NCBI RefSeq assembly: GCF_003014755.1 | Contig: NZ_PYAW01000002.1 | Location: 62,001-126,000 of the forward strand | Length of the DNA stretch: 64,000 nt | Source: Chitinophaga niastensis | GTDB taxonomy: Bacteria > Bacteroidota > Bacteroidia > Chitinophagales > Chitinophagaceae | Reading direction: 5' to 3' | Part shown: positions 17,327-26,289 of the stretch, in pieces | Numbering within the stretch: the stretch's first letter is position 1 | Layout: every line of letters begins with the position of its first letter | Notes under the pieces: generated by a model | What the model saw: the letters and a program-made list of their open reading frames with translations, nothing else | Database searches by the model: none | What the model was told of the DNA's origin: nothing | Made by a program: the position numbers and the translations under genes

Positions 17327-18163
17327 ATGGACTCTACTAAAATCCCGGGAAATGAATTTCTCGACATCCTCTTCGATGGAAGGAATAAAGATTATGGGGC
17401 CTATGAATTACGCAGTCGTTACGACAAGCGTGTTCGCAATGCAGTAATAGGCACCGCTTCCATCGTATTAGTAATGATTGGTGGCTATGTGTTAAATAAT
17501 AAATTAATGGCCGCTGAAAATAATCATCATCCATTGTTTGTAGACAAAACTATGAAATTGGATGAAGTAAAAATACCAGAGCCGGATCCGGTAATTCCGC
17601 CACCACCGCCTGTACATACAGCACCACCACCTGCTGCTGCCACTATTGATTTTACTACACCGGTTATTACAAATAAAGAAGTGCCGCCTGATCAAATGCC
17701 GCCAAGGCATGAAGAGATGAACAACAAAGTAATTGGTTTTGAAAATAAAGACGGAGAGCTGAGTGGAAATGGCAACGAGCTTGTTGATGTAGCTGGCCCG
17801 GGAAACAATGTGGTTGCACCTCCAACTACAGCAGCCAAAGAAACAATTTTTACTGTTGTAGAAATACCTCCTTCCTTCCCCGGTGGAGAGGACGCACTGA
17901 TGAAGTATTTAGGTAAGAGTATTCGTTATCCTGCTGTGGCACAAGAAAATGGAATTGAAGGAACTATATACATTCAGTTCGTAGTGGACCGCGATGGAAA
18001 TATTAAAGATGTAAAAACTGTAGGAGCAGCCAAAGGTGGCGGTTTGGAAGAAGAAGCCGCACGTGTAGTGCGTAATATGCCAAAATGGAAACCAGGCAGA
18101 CAAAATAACCAAAGCGTTGCTGTGTTTTTTAGTCTGCCCATCCGATTTAAGTTAACCCAATAA
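17327..18163 (+). CDS. tonB: energy transducer TonB
   Basis: A 278-residue TonB. One membrane helix lies at about 35-55 (AVIGTASIVLVMIGGYVL). A Pro-rich periplasmic linker with PPPPPVHTAPPP follows, and the C-terminal TonB domain is at about 190-277 (FPGGEDALMKYLGKSIRYP, then GTIYIQFVVDRDGNI and VVRNMPKWKPGRQN). The N-terminal cytoplasmic part, with LDILFDGRNKDYGAYELR, is typical of Bacteroidota TonB proteins. It would transmit the proton motive force to SusC-type receptors. No ExbB or ExbD gene is adjacent. It stands alone between two terminators, so it is probably not specific to one PUL. Confidence 0.95.
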   Translation: MDSTKIPGNEFLDILFDGRNKDYGAYELRSRYDKRVRNAVIGTASIVLVMIGGYVLNNKLMAAENNHHPLFVDKTMKLDEVKIPEPDPVIPPPPPVHTAPPPAAATIDFTTPVITNKEVPPDQMPPRHEEMNNKVIGFENKDGELSGNGNELVDVAGPGNNVVAPPTTAAKETIFTVVEIPPSFPGGEDALMKYLGKSIRYPAVAQENGIEGTIYIQFVVDRDGNIKDVKTVGAAKGGGLEEEAARVVRNMPKWKPGRQNNQSVAVFFSLPIRFKLTQ

Positions 18164-18222
18164 TAACATACCTATTAATCCGGCTTACATCCATTTAACC
18201 TGCGCTTTCTAATCCTGATACC

Positions 18223-18258
18223 AGTCCCGGTTTGCTCACAGCGGCCGGGATTGCTTTT
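18223..18258 (+). terminator. intrinsic terminator after tonB
   Basis: AGTCCCGG (18223-18230) pairs with CCGGGATT (18245-18252) around a 14-base loop and is followed by GCTTTT. It lies 60 bases after the tonB stop. Confidence 0.7.
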
Positions 18259-18402
18259 AAAAGGCCCCTTCTTATTAGATAATATTCAAACATTTTATCT
18301 ATCTGTAAAACAAAAATCAAAAAACTAAGAAATTAGCATAATAATTATTAATTTAACGGCCGCTTAGTTCTCTTCTTCAGCACTATAAACGGATAAATTA
18401 GT

Positions 18403-20982
18403 ATGGAAGCGCCGGTAAATAATTCGCTGCAACAGTTTAAAAACCTTGTTGGTACAAAGTTTCAGCTTTACAATAGCCTTTTCACCTCACTGCCTTTCCA
18501 CCGGGTGGAAAAGACAGGCATTTTTTTGTCCCTATTCCTCCTTCATTGTGAAGAAGGCTACGCCAAAGGCGGCAGCCCACAGGAAATCATGGACTCCTTC
18601 TTTGAACAGTATACCACTTATAAAGAGGAAAAGCAGCGCACAGATCTGCTGTTCCGCTTTGTACAATATGCAGAAAGACAGGTAGTTTTATTTGATGCCC
18701 TGGAAGATGCCGCATTCCGCAATGTCCGCGACCTGCAGGGAGCCGGTACCCTGCGTCACCTGCAATCTGAAGTATTACAGGAGCAGGCACAGGATAAGCT
18801 AAAGAAGAAACTGGAGGATTTTTCCGTAAGACTGGTACTCACAGCGCATCCTACGCAGTTTTATCCCGGCGAGGTGTTGGGCATCATCAATGATTTGTCC
18901 AAAGCCCTGATCGATGATAACACGGCGCAGGTGAATATGTACCTGCAGCAACTAGGCAAAACACCTTTTTTCAAAAAAGAAAAACCTACACCATACGATG
19001 AGGCTATCAGCCTGGTGTGGTTCCTTGAAAATATATTTTATCAGGCAGCGGGACGGATACTTTCATTTATCCGTGCACAATTTCCGGAAGCGATCAGCAG
19101 CGATAATTCCCTGATCCGTATGGGCTTCTGGCCCGGCGGCGACCGTGATGGCAATCCTTTTGTGAAAGAGCCCACCACCCTGGGAGTGGCAGCGGCATTG
19201 CGGGCATCGGTGATGAAATGTTATTTCCGCGAAGTCCGTAACCTGCGGCGCAGGCTCACTTTCAAAGGCGTGGAAAATGTAGTGGCAGCACTGGAATCCA
19301 AGCTATCGCGTAATCTCTTCATACCCGGCCATAAAGCCGATATCAGCCGCCGGGAGATCCTGGACACGTTGTCGGCTATACGAAAAACAATTGTTGAAGA
19401 ACATAACAGCCTCTTTGTTCACCTGGTAGATAATCTCGCCAGCAAAGTGGAAATATTCGGACTGTTCTTTGCCTCGCTGGACATCCGCCAGGATAGTTCT
19501 GTACATGAGGCTGTGCTGGAAGAAGTAGCGGCAAAAACGAATGTACTGCCAAAGAACTACGCCTCGCTGGATGATACGGCAAAAATTGAAGCACTGCTCC
19601 GCATTGATCAGGCAATAGATCCTTTGTTGCTGGAAAGCACCCTGCACCAGGATACACTACAAACTATTGCTGCCATACAGCAAATACAGGATGCCAATGG
19701 GGAAGAGGGTTGTAACCGTTACATCATCAGTCACAGTACCAGTGTACTCAACGTAATGGAAGTATACGGTATGTTCCTGTTGAGTGGCTGGAAAAAAGAT
19801 ACCATCACTGTAGATATTGTGCCGCTGTTTGAAACAATTGATGACTTACGTCATGCAGGACAGGTGATGAAGTTACTGTATGAAAATGCAGATTACCGCG
19901 AGCACCTGCGTCGCCGTCAGTGTAAACAAACCATTATGCTGGGCTTCTCAGACGGTACCAAAGATGGTGGTTATCTGATGGCCAACTGGAGCATCTATAA
20001 GGCAAAAGAGGAGCTGTCAACGATTTCTCAGGAATATGGTATCAGCGTAGTGTTCTTTGACGGCCGTGGTGGCCCTCCGGCACGTGGTGGTGGAAAAACG
20101 CATCAATTTTATGCGTCCATGGGTAAAAACATCGCCAATAAAGAAATTCAACAAACAATACAGGGACAAACCATCAGCTCCAACTTTGGTACTGTGGATG
20201 CCGCGCAGTTCAATATGGAACAGCTGGTACACGCAGGTATCAGCAATGAATTATTTTCTTCCCGGGAGGTAACGCTTTCCAAAGAAGAGGAAGGCTTGCT
20301 GCAATCCCTTGCTGATGCAGGTTATATGTCCTATAATAAATTAAAGAATCATCCTTATTTCCTGGCTTACCTGGATCATGCCAGCCCGCTGCGTTATTAT
20401 GCGGAAGCCAATATCGGCAGTCGCCCCAGCAAGCGTAATGCCTCTGCCAAACTGAATCTCAACGACCTCAGGGCAGTACCTTATGTAGGTGCCTGGAGTC
20501 AGCTGAAACAAAATGTACCTGGTTATTATGGGGTGGGCAGCGCGTTGCAACAACTGGATCAGCAGGGTAAATGGGAGGAAGTGCAACATTTATACAAACA
20601 TTCCCTGTTTTTTAGGACCCTGCTGGATAACTGTGAGATGGCCATGAAAAAAAGCTATTTCCCGCTCACCGCTTATCTGGCAAAACATCCGCAGTACGGA
20701 GAAGTGTGGCAGATGATCTACGATGAGTTTGAGCTCACCAAAAAATACCTGCTGCTGCTGAATGGAGAATCGGAGCTGATGGCTGGCAGTCCTATTGACC
20801 AGTTATCGATCCAGATGCGTGAAAGAATTGTGTTGCCTTTATTAACTACGCAGCAATACGCGCTTACCCGTATCCGTGAGCTGGACTCACATCCGGATAA
20901 TGGCCATGGCAGAGAAACATACGAGAAACTAATTATGCGTTGCTCTTTTGGTATCATCAATGCAGGCAGAAATTCAGCTTAA
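18403..20982 (+). CDS. ppc: phosphoenolpyruvate carboxylase
   Basis: An 859-residue cytoplasmic enzyme that makes oxaloacetate from PEP and bicarbonate to refill the TCA cycle. All family blocks are seen: the catalytic-His motif TAHPTQ with His149, FWPGGDRDGNPFV, DIRQDSSVHE, MLGFSDGTKDGGY, and FFDGRGGPPARGGGKTH with the active-site Arg residues. The C-terminus INAGRNSA corresponds to the usual xxGxRNTG, with a slightly changed end. It is shorter at the N-terminus than the E. coli enzyme, as usual in Bacteroidota. It is followed within 10 bases by a long inverted repeat that probably ends transcription. Confidence 0.97.
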   Translation: MEAPVNNSLQQFKNLVGTKFQLYNSLFTSLPFHRVEKTGIFLSLFLLHCEEGYAKGGSPQEIMDSFFEQYTTYKEEKQRTDLLFRFVQYAERQVVLFDALEDAAFRNVRDLQGAGTLRHLQSEVLQEQAQDKLKKKLEDFSVRLVLTAHPTQFYPGEVLGIINDLSKALIDDNTAQVNMYLQQLGKTPFFKKEKPTPYDEAISLVWFLENIFYQAAGRILSFIRAQFPEAISSDNSLIRMGFWPGGDRDGNPFVKEPTTLGVAAALRASVMKCYFREVRNLRRRLTFKGVENVVAALESKLSRNLFIPGHKADISRREILDTLSAIRKTIVEEHNSLFVHLVDNLASKVEIFGLFFASLDIRQDSSVHEAVLEEVAAKTNVLPKNYASLDDTAKIEALLRIDQAIDPLLLESTLHQDTLQTIAAIQQIQDANGEEGCNRYIISHSTSVLNVMEVYGMFLLSGWKKDTITVDIVPLFETIDDLRHAGQVMKLLYENADYREHLRRRQCKQTIMLGFSDGTKDGGYLMANWSIYKAKEELSTISQEYGISVVFFDGRGGPPARGGGKTHQFYASMGKNIANKEIQQTIQGQTISSNFGTVDAAQFNMEQLVHAGISNELFSSREVTLSKEEEGLLQSLADAGYMSYNKLKNHPYFLAYLDHASPLRYYAEANIGSRPSKRNASAKLNLNDLRAVPYVGAWSQLKQNVPGYYGVGSALQQLDQQGKWEEVQHLYKHSLFFRTLLDNCEMAMKKSYFPLTAYLAKHPQYGEVWQMIYDEFELTKKYLLLLNGESELMAGSPIDQLSIQMRERIVLPLLTTQQYALTRIRELDSHPDNGHGRETYEKLIMRCSFGIINAGRNSA

Positions 20983-20992
20983 TATGGTATAT

Positions 20993-21206
20993 GGAAGGCC
21001 TTGGGCCTTTGTCTTTTCTTTACCATGATTTTGATGATTAATCTTGATTTCCCTGATTTCATTTCTTTCTAATCACTATCCTATACTGATTTTATAAAAG
21101 CATATTATAAAACGATATAGATAACTTTTAAAAGAAAATAAAATCAGAAAAATCATTTAAATCAGTCTAATCATGGTAAAGAAAAGACAAAGGCCGAAGG
21201 CCTTCC
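20993..21206. repeat. family A-like long inverted repeat, copy A5 (divergent)
   Basis: Arms of about 38 bases at 20993 and ending 21206 match with a single mismatch: they contain GGCCTTTGTCTTTTCTTTAC and its reverse complement. Inner sequence with TGATTAATCTTGATTT and AAATCAGTCTAATCA resembles the outer module of copies A1-A4. It fills most of the 290-base ppc-gnd gap. A fragment of family B (TGTAATTCGTAATTC) follows near 21221. Confidence 0.82.
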
Positions 21207-21272
21207 TCTTTGCATTGCTCTGTAATTCGTAATTCTTTTCTACTTTTACACCTCCTTAAGTAATTACACAAT

Positions 21273-22691
21273 ATGGCAAACAGCTTATATGACTTTGGAA
21301 TGATCGGCCTCGGAGTAATGGGTAGGAACCTGTTGCTCAACATGGCGGACCATGGTTTTTCCGTTATCGGCTTTGATAAAGACGCTACCAAGAACAGCGC
21401 ATTGGAAACAGCCGCTACCCCGGGTACTACAGTGAAAGGTGTTGCAGAACTGGCCACTATGGTGCAGTTGCTGGAGCGCCCTCGCAAACTGATGATGCTG
21501 GTACCAGCTGGTCAGCCGGTGGATGACGTAATTGCTTCCCTCTTGCCGCTGCTGGAGCAGGGCGATGTGGTGATTGATGGTGGTAACTCCCACTATACAG
21601 ATACTTTACGCCGTGTGCAGCAACTCCGTGAAAAAGGTATCCATTTTATGGGTATGGGTGTTTCCGGTGGAGAGCAGGGCGCCAGAACTGGCCCCAGCAT
21701 TATGCCGGGAGGTGATCTGGATGCATATGCCAAAGTAAAACCTATGCTGGAAGCCATTGCGGCCAAAGTAAAGGATACACCTTGCGTAGCTTATCTGGGT
21801 AAAGAAGGAGCGGGTCATTATGTGAAAATGGTACATAACGGTATCGAATATGCCATTATGCAGCTGATCAGCGAAAGTTATGCGCTGCTGCAAAAAGGTG
21901 CCGGATTGAATAACGATCAGTTACATGAAGTATTCAAAAGCTGGAACCAGGGCGCTTTACAGTCTTTCCTCGTTGAAATTACCGCAGATATTTTCCTGCA
22001 GAATGATGATAAATCAGATAAACGCCTGGTAGATGTGATCTCCGATAAGGCCGGCTCTAAAGGCACAGGCAAATGGACTTCACAGGATGCTATGGAATTG
22101 CCGGTGGCAGTACCTGTAATTGATACAGCGGTGGCCATGCGTACAATCTCTGGTTACAAAGACCAGCGCGTACAGGCGGAAGCATTGTATCCTGCTACGG
22201 ATAGTACCATTCACGCTACATCGGAAATGTGGATCAAACAGGTACATGATGCCCTGTATTTTACTACCATCCTGAGCTATGCACAGGGATTGGCCATGCT
22301 GCACGAAGCATCCCGCGACCTGCAAATGGAAATACCTTTACCGGAAGTGGTAAAAGTATGGAGAGGCGGTTGTATCATCCGTTCTACCCTCCTGGAAGTA
22401 TTTACACAGGCATATCAGCAAAACACTGATCTGGCAAACATCCTGCTGGATAAAGGAGTGGCTTACCTGGTACAGTCAGTGGAAAGTAATACCCGCAGTG
22501 TAATAGCACAAGCTGTTGCAGCAGGTATTCCGGTAGCAGGACTGATGTCAGCCTTGTCGTATTTTGATGCTTTCCGTACTGGTCGCATGCCTACCAACCT
22601 GATCCAGGCACAACGTGATTATTTTGGTGCACATACTTATCAGCGTGTAGATATTCCTGGCACTTTTCACACAGAGTGGCAGCAACATTAA
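21273..22691 (+). CDS. gnd: NADP-dependent 6-phosphogluconate dehydrogenase (decarboxylating)
   Basis: A 472-residue enzyme that turns 6-phosphogluconate into ribulose 5-phosphate with NADPH. The N-terminal Rossmann motif is GLGVMGRNLLLNMADHGF. The substrate motif MGMGVSGGEQGARTGPSIMPGG and the catalytic HYVKMVHNGIEYA (Lys and His-Asn) are intact, and the C-terminal IQAQRDYFGAHTYQR lies at the dimer interface. The length is that of the long, dimeric type. It is the first of gnd-zwf-pgl, the oxidative pentose phosphate branch in reverse order of the pathway. A TAnnTTT-like element (TACTTTTA, 21241) lies before the start. Confidence 0.97.
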   Translation: MANSLYDFGMIGLGVMGRNLLLNMADHGFSVIGFDKDATKNSALETAATPGTTVKGVAELATMVQLLERPRKLMMLVPAGQPVDDVIASLLPLLEQGDVVIDGGNSHYTDTLRRVQQLREKGIHFMGMGVSGGEQGARTGPSIMPGGDLDAYAKVKPMLEAIAAKVKDTPCVAYLGKEGAGHYVKMVHNGIEYAIMQLISESYALLQKGAGLNNDQLHEVFKSWNQGALQSFLVEITADIFLQNDDKSDKRLVDVISDKAGSKGTGKWTSQDAMELPVAVPVIDTAVAMRTISGYKDQRVQAEALYPATDSTIHATSEMWIKQVHDALYFTTILSYAQGLAMLHEASRDLQMEIPLPEVVKVWRGGCIIRSTLLEVFTQAYQQNTDLANILLDKGVAYLVQSVESNTRSVIAQAVAAGIPVAGLMSALSYFDAFRTGRMPTNLIQAQRDYFGAHTYQRVDIPGTFHTEWQQH

Positions 22692-22715
22692 CGTAAGTTC
22701 ATTTTAATTAAATAT

Positions 22716-24221
22716 ATGCAGATCCATAAACGCCCTCCTGCTTCCATCCTTTTTATTTTCGGCGGCAGCGGCGATTTAAACTACCGGAAACTAACGCCTG
22801 CGTTATACAATCTTTTTTTAGATGAGTGGATGCCTGAGCAATTTGCAATTGCAGGCTTAGGTCGTAGCCCGTACAGCAACGAAGATTATCATAAACATTT
22901 GCTGGAAGGTATCACTAAATTTTCCCGTCGTAAGGGCGAGCAGAATGGGCACTGGAAGGATTTCAGTCAACATGTATCCTACCTGCAGATGGATGCGGAA
23001 GATGCCGCTTCCTATAGCAGTATCACTGACCTGGTAAAACAAAAAGAAGAAGAGTGGGGCGTACATCCTAACGTCATCTTTTACCTGGCAGTAGCGCCGC
23101 AACTGGTACCAAATATTGCTACCAGGCTGGGTGGACTGAATCTTTGCAGTGATAAACACAGCACCCGCATCGTAATAGAAAAACCATTTGGTCATGACCT
23201 GCAAAGTGCACATGAGCTGAATGAGCTGCTGGCACAGAAGTTTACGGAAGAACAGATTTATCGTATAGATCACTACCTCGGTAAAGAAACCGTACAGAAC
23301 ATCCTGGCATTTCGTTTTGCGAACGCCTTGTTTGAACCGGTATGGAACCGCAACTTCATCGATAATATCCAGATCACTGCTGCTGAAAGCGTGGGACTGG
23401 AAGGTCGTGGCGGTTACTATGAAAGAGCAGGTGCATTACGTGATATGGTGCAGAACCATATCCTGCAAATCATGTGTATGGTGGCTATGGAAGCGCCGGT
23501 ATCTTTTGATGCCAACGAAATCCGTAACAAAAAAGTGGATGTGTTAAACGCTATCCGCCGCATCTCTCCGGAGAATGTACATGAATCTGCCGTACGCGGA
23601 CAATATTCTTCCGGCTGGATGAAAGGAAACCAGGTACCTGGTTATCGTGAAGAGAAAGGCGTAGACCCGAAATCCAATATCGAGACCTATGCTGCTGTGA
23701 AGTTCTTTATTGATAACTGGCGCTGGCAGGGTGTTCCGATCTATGTGCGCACCGGTAAATACCTGCACCAGAAGGCTACCAATATTATCCTGACCTTTAA
23801 AGAGGCACCACCATATGCGTTTCCAGCGGAAGCTGCACAGTCATGGCGCCCCAACAGGCTTACTATCAGTATACAACCGGAAATGGATATCCGTATCCGC
23901 TTCCAGGCTAAACGCCCTGGTCAGACAATGACACTGGACCCGGTAGATATGACCTTTAATTATGACGCCGCCAATGGCGAACATGCACCGGAAGCATACG
24001 AAACGTTGCTGCTGGATGTTATGGAAGGTGATGCTACCCTGTTTATGCGTGGCGACCAGGTAGATGCTGCATGGAAAGTGATTATGCCAATCCTGGAAAC
24101 ATGGGAAAACCGTACACCACAGGACTTCCCGAACTATGCACCGGATTCATGGGGCCCCGATGATGCAGATGCACTCATCGCCCGTGATGGTCACAGCTGG
24201 ATTAATTTACCATCTAAATAA
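22716..24221 (+). CDS. zwf: glucose-6-phosphate dehydrogenase
   Basis: A 501-residue enzyme that oxidises glucose 6-phosphate to 6-phosphogluconolactone with NADP. The nucleotide motif is [16 protein letters not shown] and the substrate motif is [13 protein letters not shown], with the catalytic His. [10 protein letters not shown] and [17 protein letters not shown] complete the family pattern. It starts 24 bases after gnd, so the two are co-transcribed. A B-type repeat hairpin separates it from pgl and may lower expression of the latter. Confidence 0.97.
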   Translation: MQIHKRPPASILFIFGGSGDLNYRKLTPALYNLFLDEWMPEQFAIAGLGRSPYSNEDYHKHLLEGITKFSRRKGEQNGHWKDFSQHVSYLQMDAEDAASYSSITDLVKQKEEEWGVHPNVIFYLAVAPQLVPNIATRLGGLNLCSDKHSTRIVIEKPFGHDLQSAHELNELLAQKFTEEQIYRIDHYLGKETVQNILAFRFANALFEPVWNRNFIDNIQITAAESVGLEGRGGYYERAGALRDMVQNHILQIMCMVAMEAPVSFDANEIRNKKVDVLNAIRRISPENVHESAVRGQYSSGWMKGNQVPGYREEKGVDPKSNIETYAAVKFFIDNWRWQGVPIYVRTGKYLHQKATNIILTFKEAPPYAFPAEAAQSWRPNRLTISIQPEMDIRIRFQAKRPGQTMTLDPVDMTFNYDAANGEHAPEAYETLLLDVMEGDATLFMRGDQVDAAWKVIMPILETWENRTPQDFPNYAPDSWGPDDADALIARDGHSWINLPSK

Positions 24222-24308
24222 GAATTACGAATTACGAATGGCGAATTACGGTTTATAGCAGATAATCTTCGCATAAAACCGTAATTCGCCATTCGTAATT
24301 CGTAATTC
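24222..24308. repeat. family B inverted repeat, copy B2
   Basis: About 30-base arms: GAATTACGAATTACGAATGG and on to CGAATTACGG, and the reverse complement ending at 24308. The loop includes AATCTTCGC, a string shared with family A. It starts directly after the zwf stop codon and ends 12 bases before pgl. Confidence 0.9.
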
Positions 24309-24320
24309 CATTCTCTTACT

Positions 24321-25046
24321 ATGGAACTACACATCGCGAAAGATCCTCAACAGCTGAGTGAAAATGTGGCTGCCTGGATCAGTAATTACATATTAGAAGT
24401 ATTACAACAGCAGGAACGTTTTACTTTCGTACTATCGGGTGGTAATACGCCGAAACAATTGTATACCCTGTTGGCTAAAGCGCCATATAACATGGTGATC
24501 CCATGGGAAAAAATACATTTTTTCTGGGGAGATGAAAGAGCGGTACCGTTTGATGATGAGCGTAACAACGCCCGGATGGCTTTTGACGAGCTGCTGGATA
24601 AGGTAGGTGTGAATCCTGAAAATATTCACGTAATGCGTACCGACATTGCACCGGAAGCTTCCGCCGCAGAATACGAAAAGGTGTTGAAGTCCTATTTTGA
24701 AAAAGATGAAACCACCTTTGACCTGGTACTGTTAGGTATGGGAGATGATGGACATACATTGTCATTATTCCCCGGCACCGAAGTAGTACACGAAAAGAAA
24801 GCCTGGGTAAAAGCTTTCTACCTGCCGGTGCAGGATATGTACCGCATTACTTTAACAGCACCCGTTGTTAATAATGCAGCCTGCGTGCTTTTTCTCACCA
24901 CTGGTGCCAATAAAGCGATCACACTGAAAAATGTAATTGAAGGTACTTTTGATGCAGAAAAATTCCCATCCCAACTCATCAGACCTGAAGATGGTGAACT
25001 ACATTGGTTTGTAGACGAAGCCGCTGCTTCTGCCATGGAATTATAG
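24321..25046 (+). CDS. pgl: 6-phosphogluconolactonase (DevB/NagB-type)
   Basis: A 241-residue cytoplasmic enzyme that hydrolyses 6-phosphogluconolactone, the step between Zwf and Gnd. The NagB/RpiA-like fold is seen in FVLSGGNTPKQLYTLLA, FFWGDERAVPFDDERNN and LLGMGDDGHTLSLFPGT. It has the usual length of the family and completes the gnd-zwf-pgl set. It is followed by an unusually strong B-type hairpin that likely ends the operon. Confidence 0.96.
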   Translation: MELHIAKDPQQLSENVAAWISNYILEVLQQQERFTFVLSGGNTPKQLYTLLAKAPYNMVIPWEKIHFFWGDERAVPFDDERNNARMAFDELLDKVGVNPENIHVMRTDIAPEASAAEYEKVLKSYFEKDETTFDLVLLGMGDDGHTLSLFPGTEVVHEKKAWVKAFYLPVQDMYRITLTAPVVNNAACVLFLTTGANKAITLKNVIEGTFDAEKFPSQLIRPEDGELHWFVDEAAASAMEL

Positions 25047-25050
25047 GTAA

Positions 25051-25162
25051 ATAATTACGAATTACGAATTGCGAATTACGGAGTTGTGGGTAGATATAAG
25101 CGAAAATATTCAACTATATCTACCCACAACTCCGTAATTCGCAATTCGTAATTCGTAATTAT
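25051..25162. repeat. family B inverted repeat, copy B3 (48-base perfect arms)
   Basis: Arms 25051-25098 and 25115-25162 are perfectly complementary around a 16-base loop. The outer part is the B motif ATAATTACGAATTACGAATT; the inner part GAGTTGTGGGTAGATATA is unique to this copy. It starts 4 bases after the pgl stop. Confidence 0.93.
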
Positions 25163-25200
25163 TTCTGTAGCTTGTGTATTGTACCAACAACGATGAGATT

Positions 25201-25974
25201 ATGTTTGATAAGCCCGTATTCGACGCACACCTGCACATAATTGATCACCAGTTTCCTTTGCAGCCAAATGAAGGATATTTGCCTTCGGATTTTACAGTGT
25301 CTGATTATCAGCAACATGCCGCCAGGCTGAATATCGACGGCGGTGCTATTGTGTCTGGTTCTTTTCAGGGATTTGATCAGCAGTATCTGCTGGCAGCATT
25401 AAAACAACTGGGGCCAAATTATGTAGGTGTTACACAGATACCGGCCAGTGCTACTGATGAAGAAATAATAGCTTTACATAACGCTGGTGTACGCGCCGTA
25501 CGATTTAATGTGCAGCGCGGAGGTTCTGAAAGTGTAAAGTTCCTGGAACGGTTGGGATTGCGTGTACACGAACTCGTTAAATGGCATGTGGAGTTGTATG
25601 TAGATTCCCGTCAGTTGCCCGGTTTATCTACTACACTGCATAAACTGCCGGCTGTAGTAATTGATCACCTGGGACTTTCCAAAGCTGGATTTAAATATTT
25701 ATTACCACTGGTAGAGAAAGGAGCGAGAGTAAAAGCGACTGGTTTCAGCAGATGTGATTTTGATGTGTTAACTGCTATGCGGCAGATTACCGCTATCAAT
25801 CCCGGTGCGTTATTGTTCGGTACTGATCTGCCCTCTACCCGTGCTCCACGGCCGTTTGCAGTAACAGACCTGCAATTGATCCTAAATAATTTTCCGGATG
25901 ATATCGCCGCAAAAATATGCAGGGAAAATGCACTTGCTTTGTATCAACCTTTGTCTATCTCCCGATTAGACTGA
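25201..25974 (+). CDS. amidohydrolase_2-type metal-dependent hydrolase
   Basis: A 257-residue TIM-barrel hydrolase. It begins FDAHLHIID, with the metal-binding H-x-H. A later His lies in VIDHLGLSK, and Asp in LLFGTDLPSTR completes the metal site. The family includes lactonases and decarboxylases such as 2-pyrone-4,6-dicarboxylate lactonase; the substrate here is not known. The ATG at 25201 fits the family better than one at 25174. The last residues, SRLD-stop, are read from the left arm of repeat A2, which shows that the repeat inserted at or replaced the gene end. Confidence 0.86.
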   Translation: MFDKPVFDAHLHIIDHQFPLQPNEGYLPSDFTVSDYQQHAARLNIDGGAIVSGSFQGFDQQYLLAALKQLGPNYVGVTQIPASATDEEIIALHNAGVRAVRFNVQRGGSESVKFLERLGLRVHELVKWHVELYVDSRQLPGLSTTLHKLPAVVIDHLGLSKAGFKYLLPLVEKGARVKATGFSRCDFDVLTAMRQITAINPGALLFGTDLPSTRAPRPFAVTDLQLILNNFPDDIAAKICRENALALYQPLSISRLD

Positions 25975-26288
25975 TTATGCTGATTACCCCGATTTTATTA
26001 TAAGGATTAATAAAAAGATTAGCGAAGATTTCAGCAGATATTGTCTGAACCAGGATTTTTAGGATTGAATGGATTACACTGATGGATGCCGAAGATTTAA
26101 GCGGAGATTTTTGTGTAAATATCTTCCGAATAAAACAATATAACATCCATCAGGGTAATCCATTCAATCCTAAAAATCCTGGTTCAGACAATATCTGCTG
26201 AAATCTTCGCTAATCTTTTTAAAATCTTTCAAAATAAAAAAAATAAAATCAGGGTAATCAGCATCATCAGTCTAATCGGGAGAAAGAC
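25953..26288. repeat. family A nested inverted repeat, copy A2
   Basis: Outer arms CTCCCGATTAGACTGATTAT and complement, middle arms AAAAGATTAGCGAAGATTTC and complement, and core arms TTGTCTGAACCAGGATTTTT and complement sit one within another. The whole lies between two convergent genes and overlaps the stop codon of the left one; the right gene's stop is 2 bases away. Nothing else is seen in this 315-base gap. Confidence 0.93.
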
Positions 26289-26289
26289 A

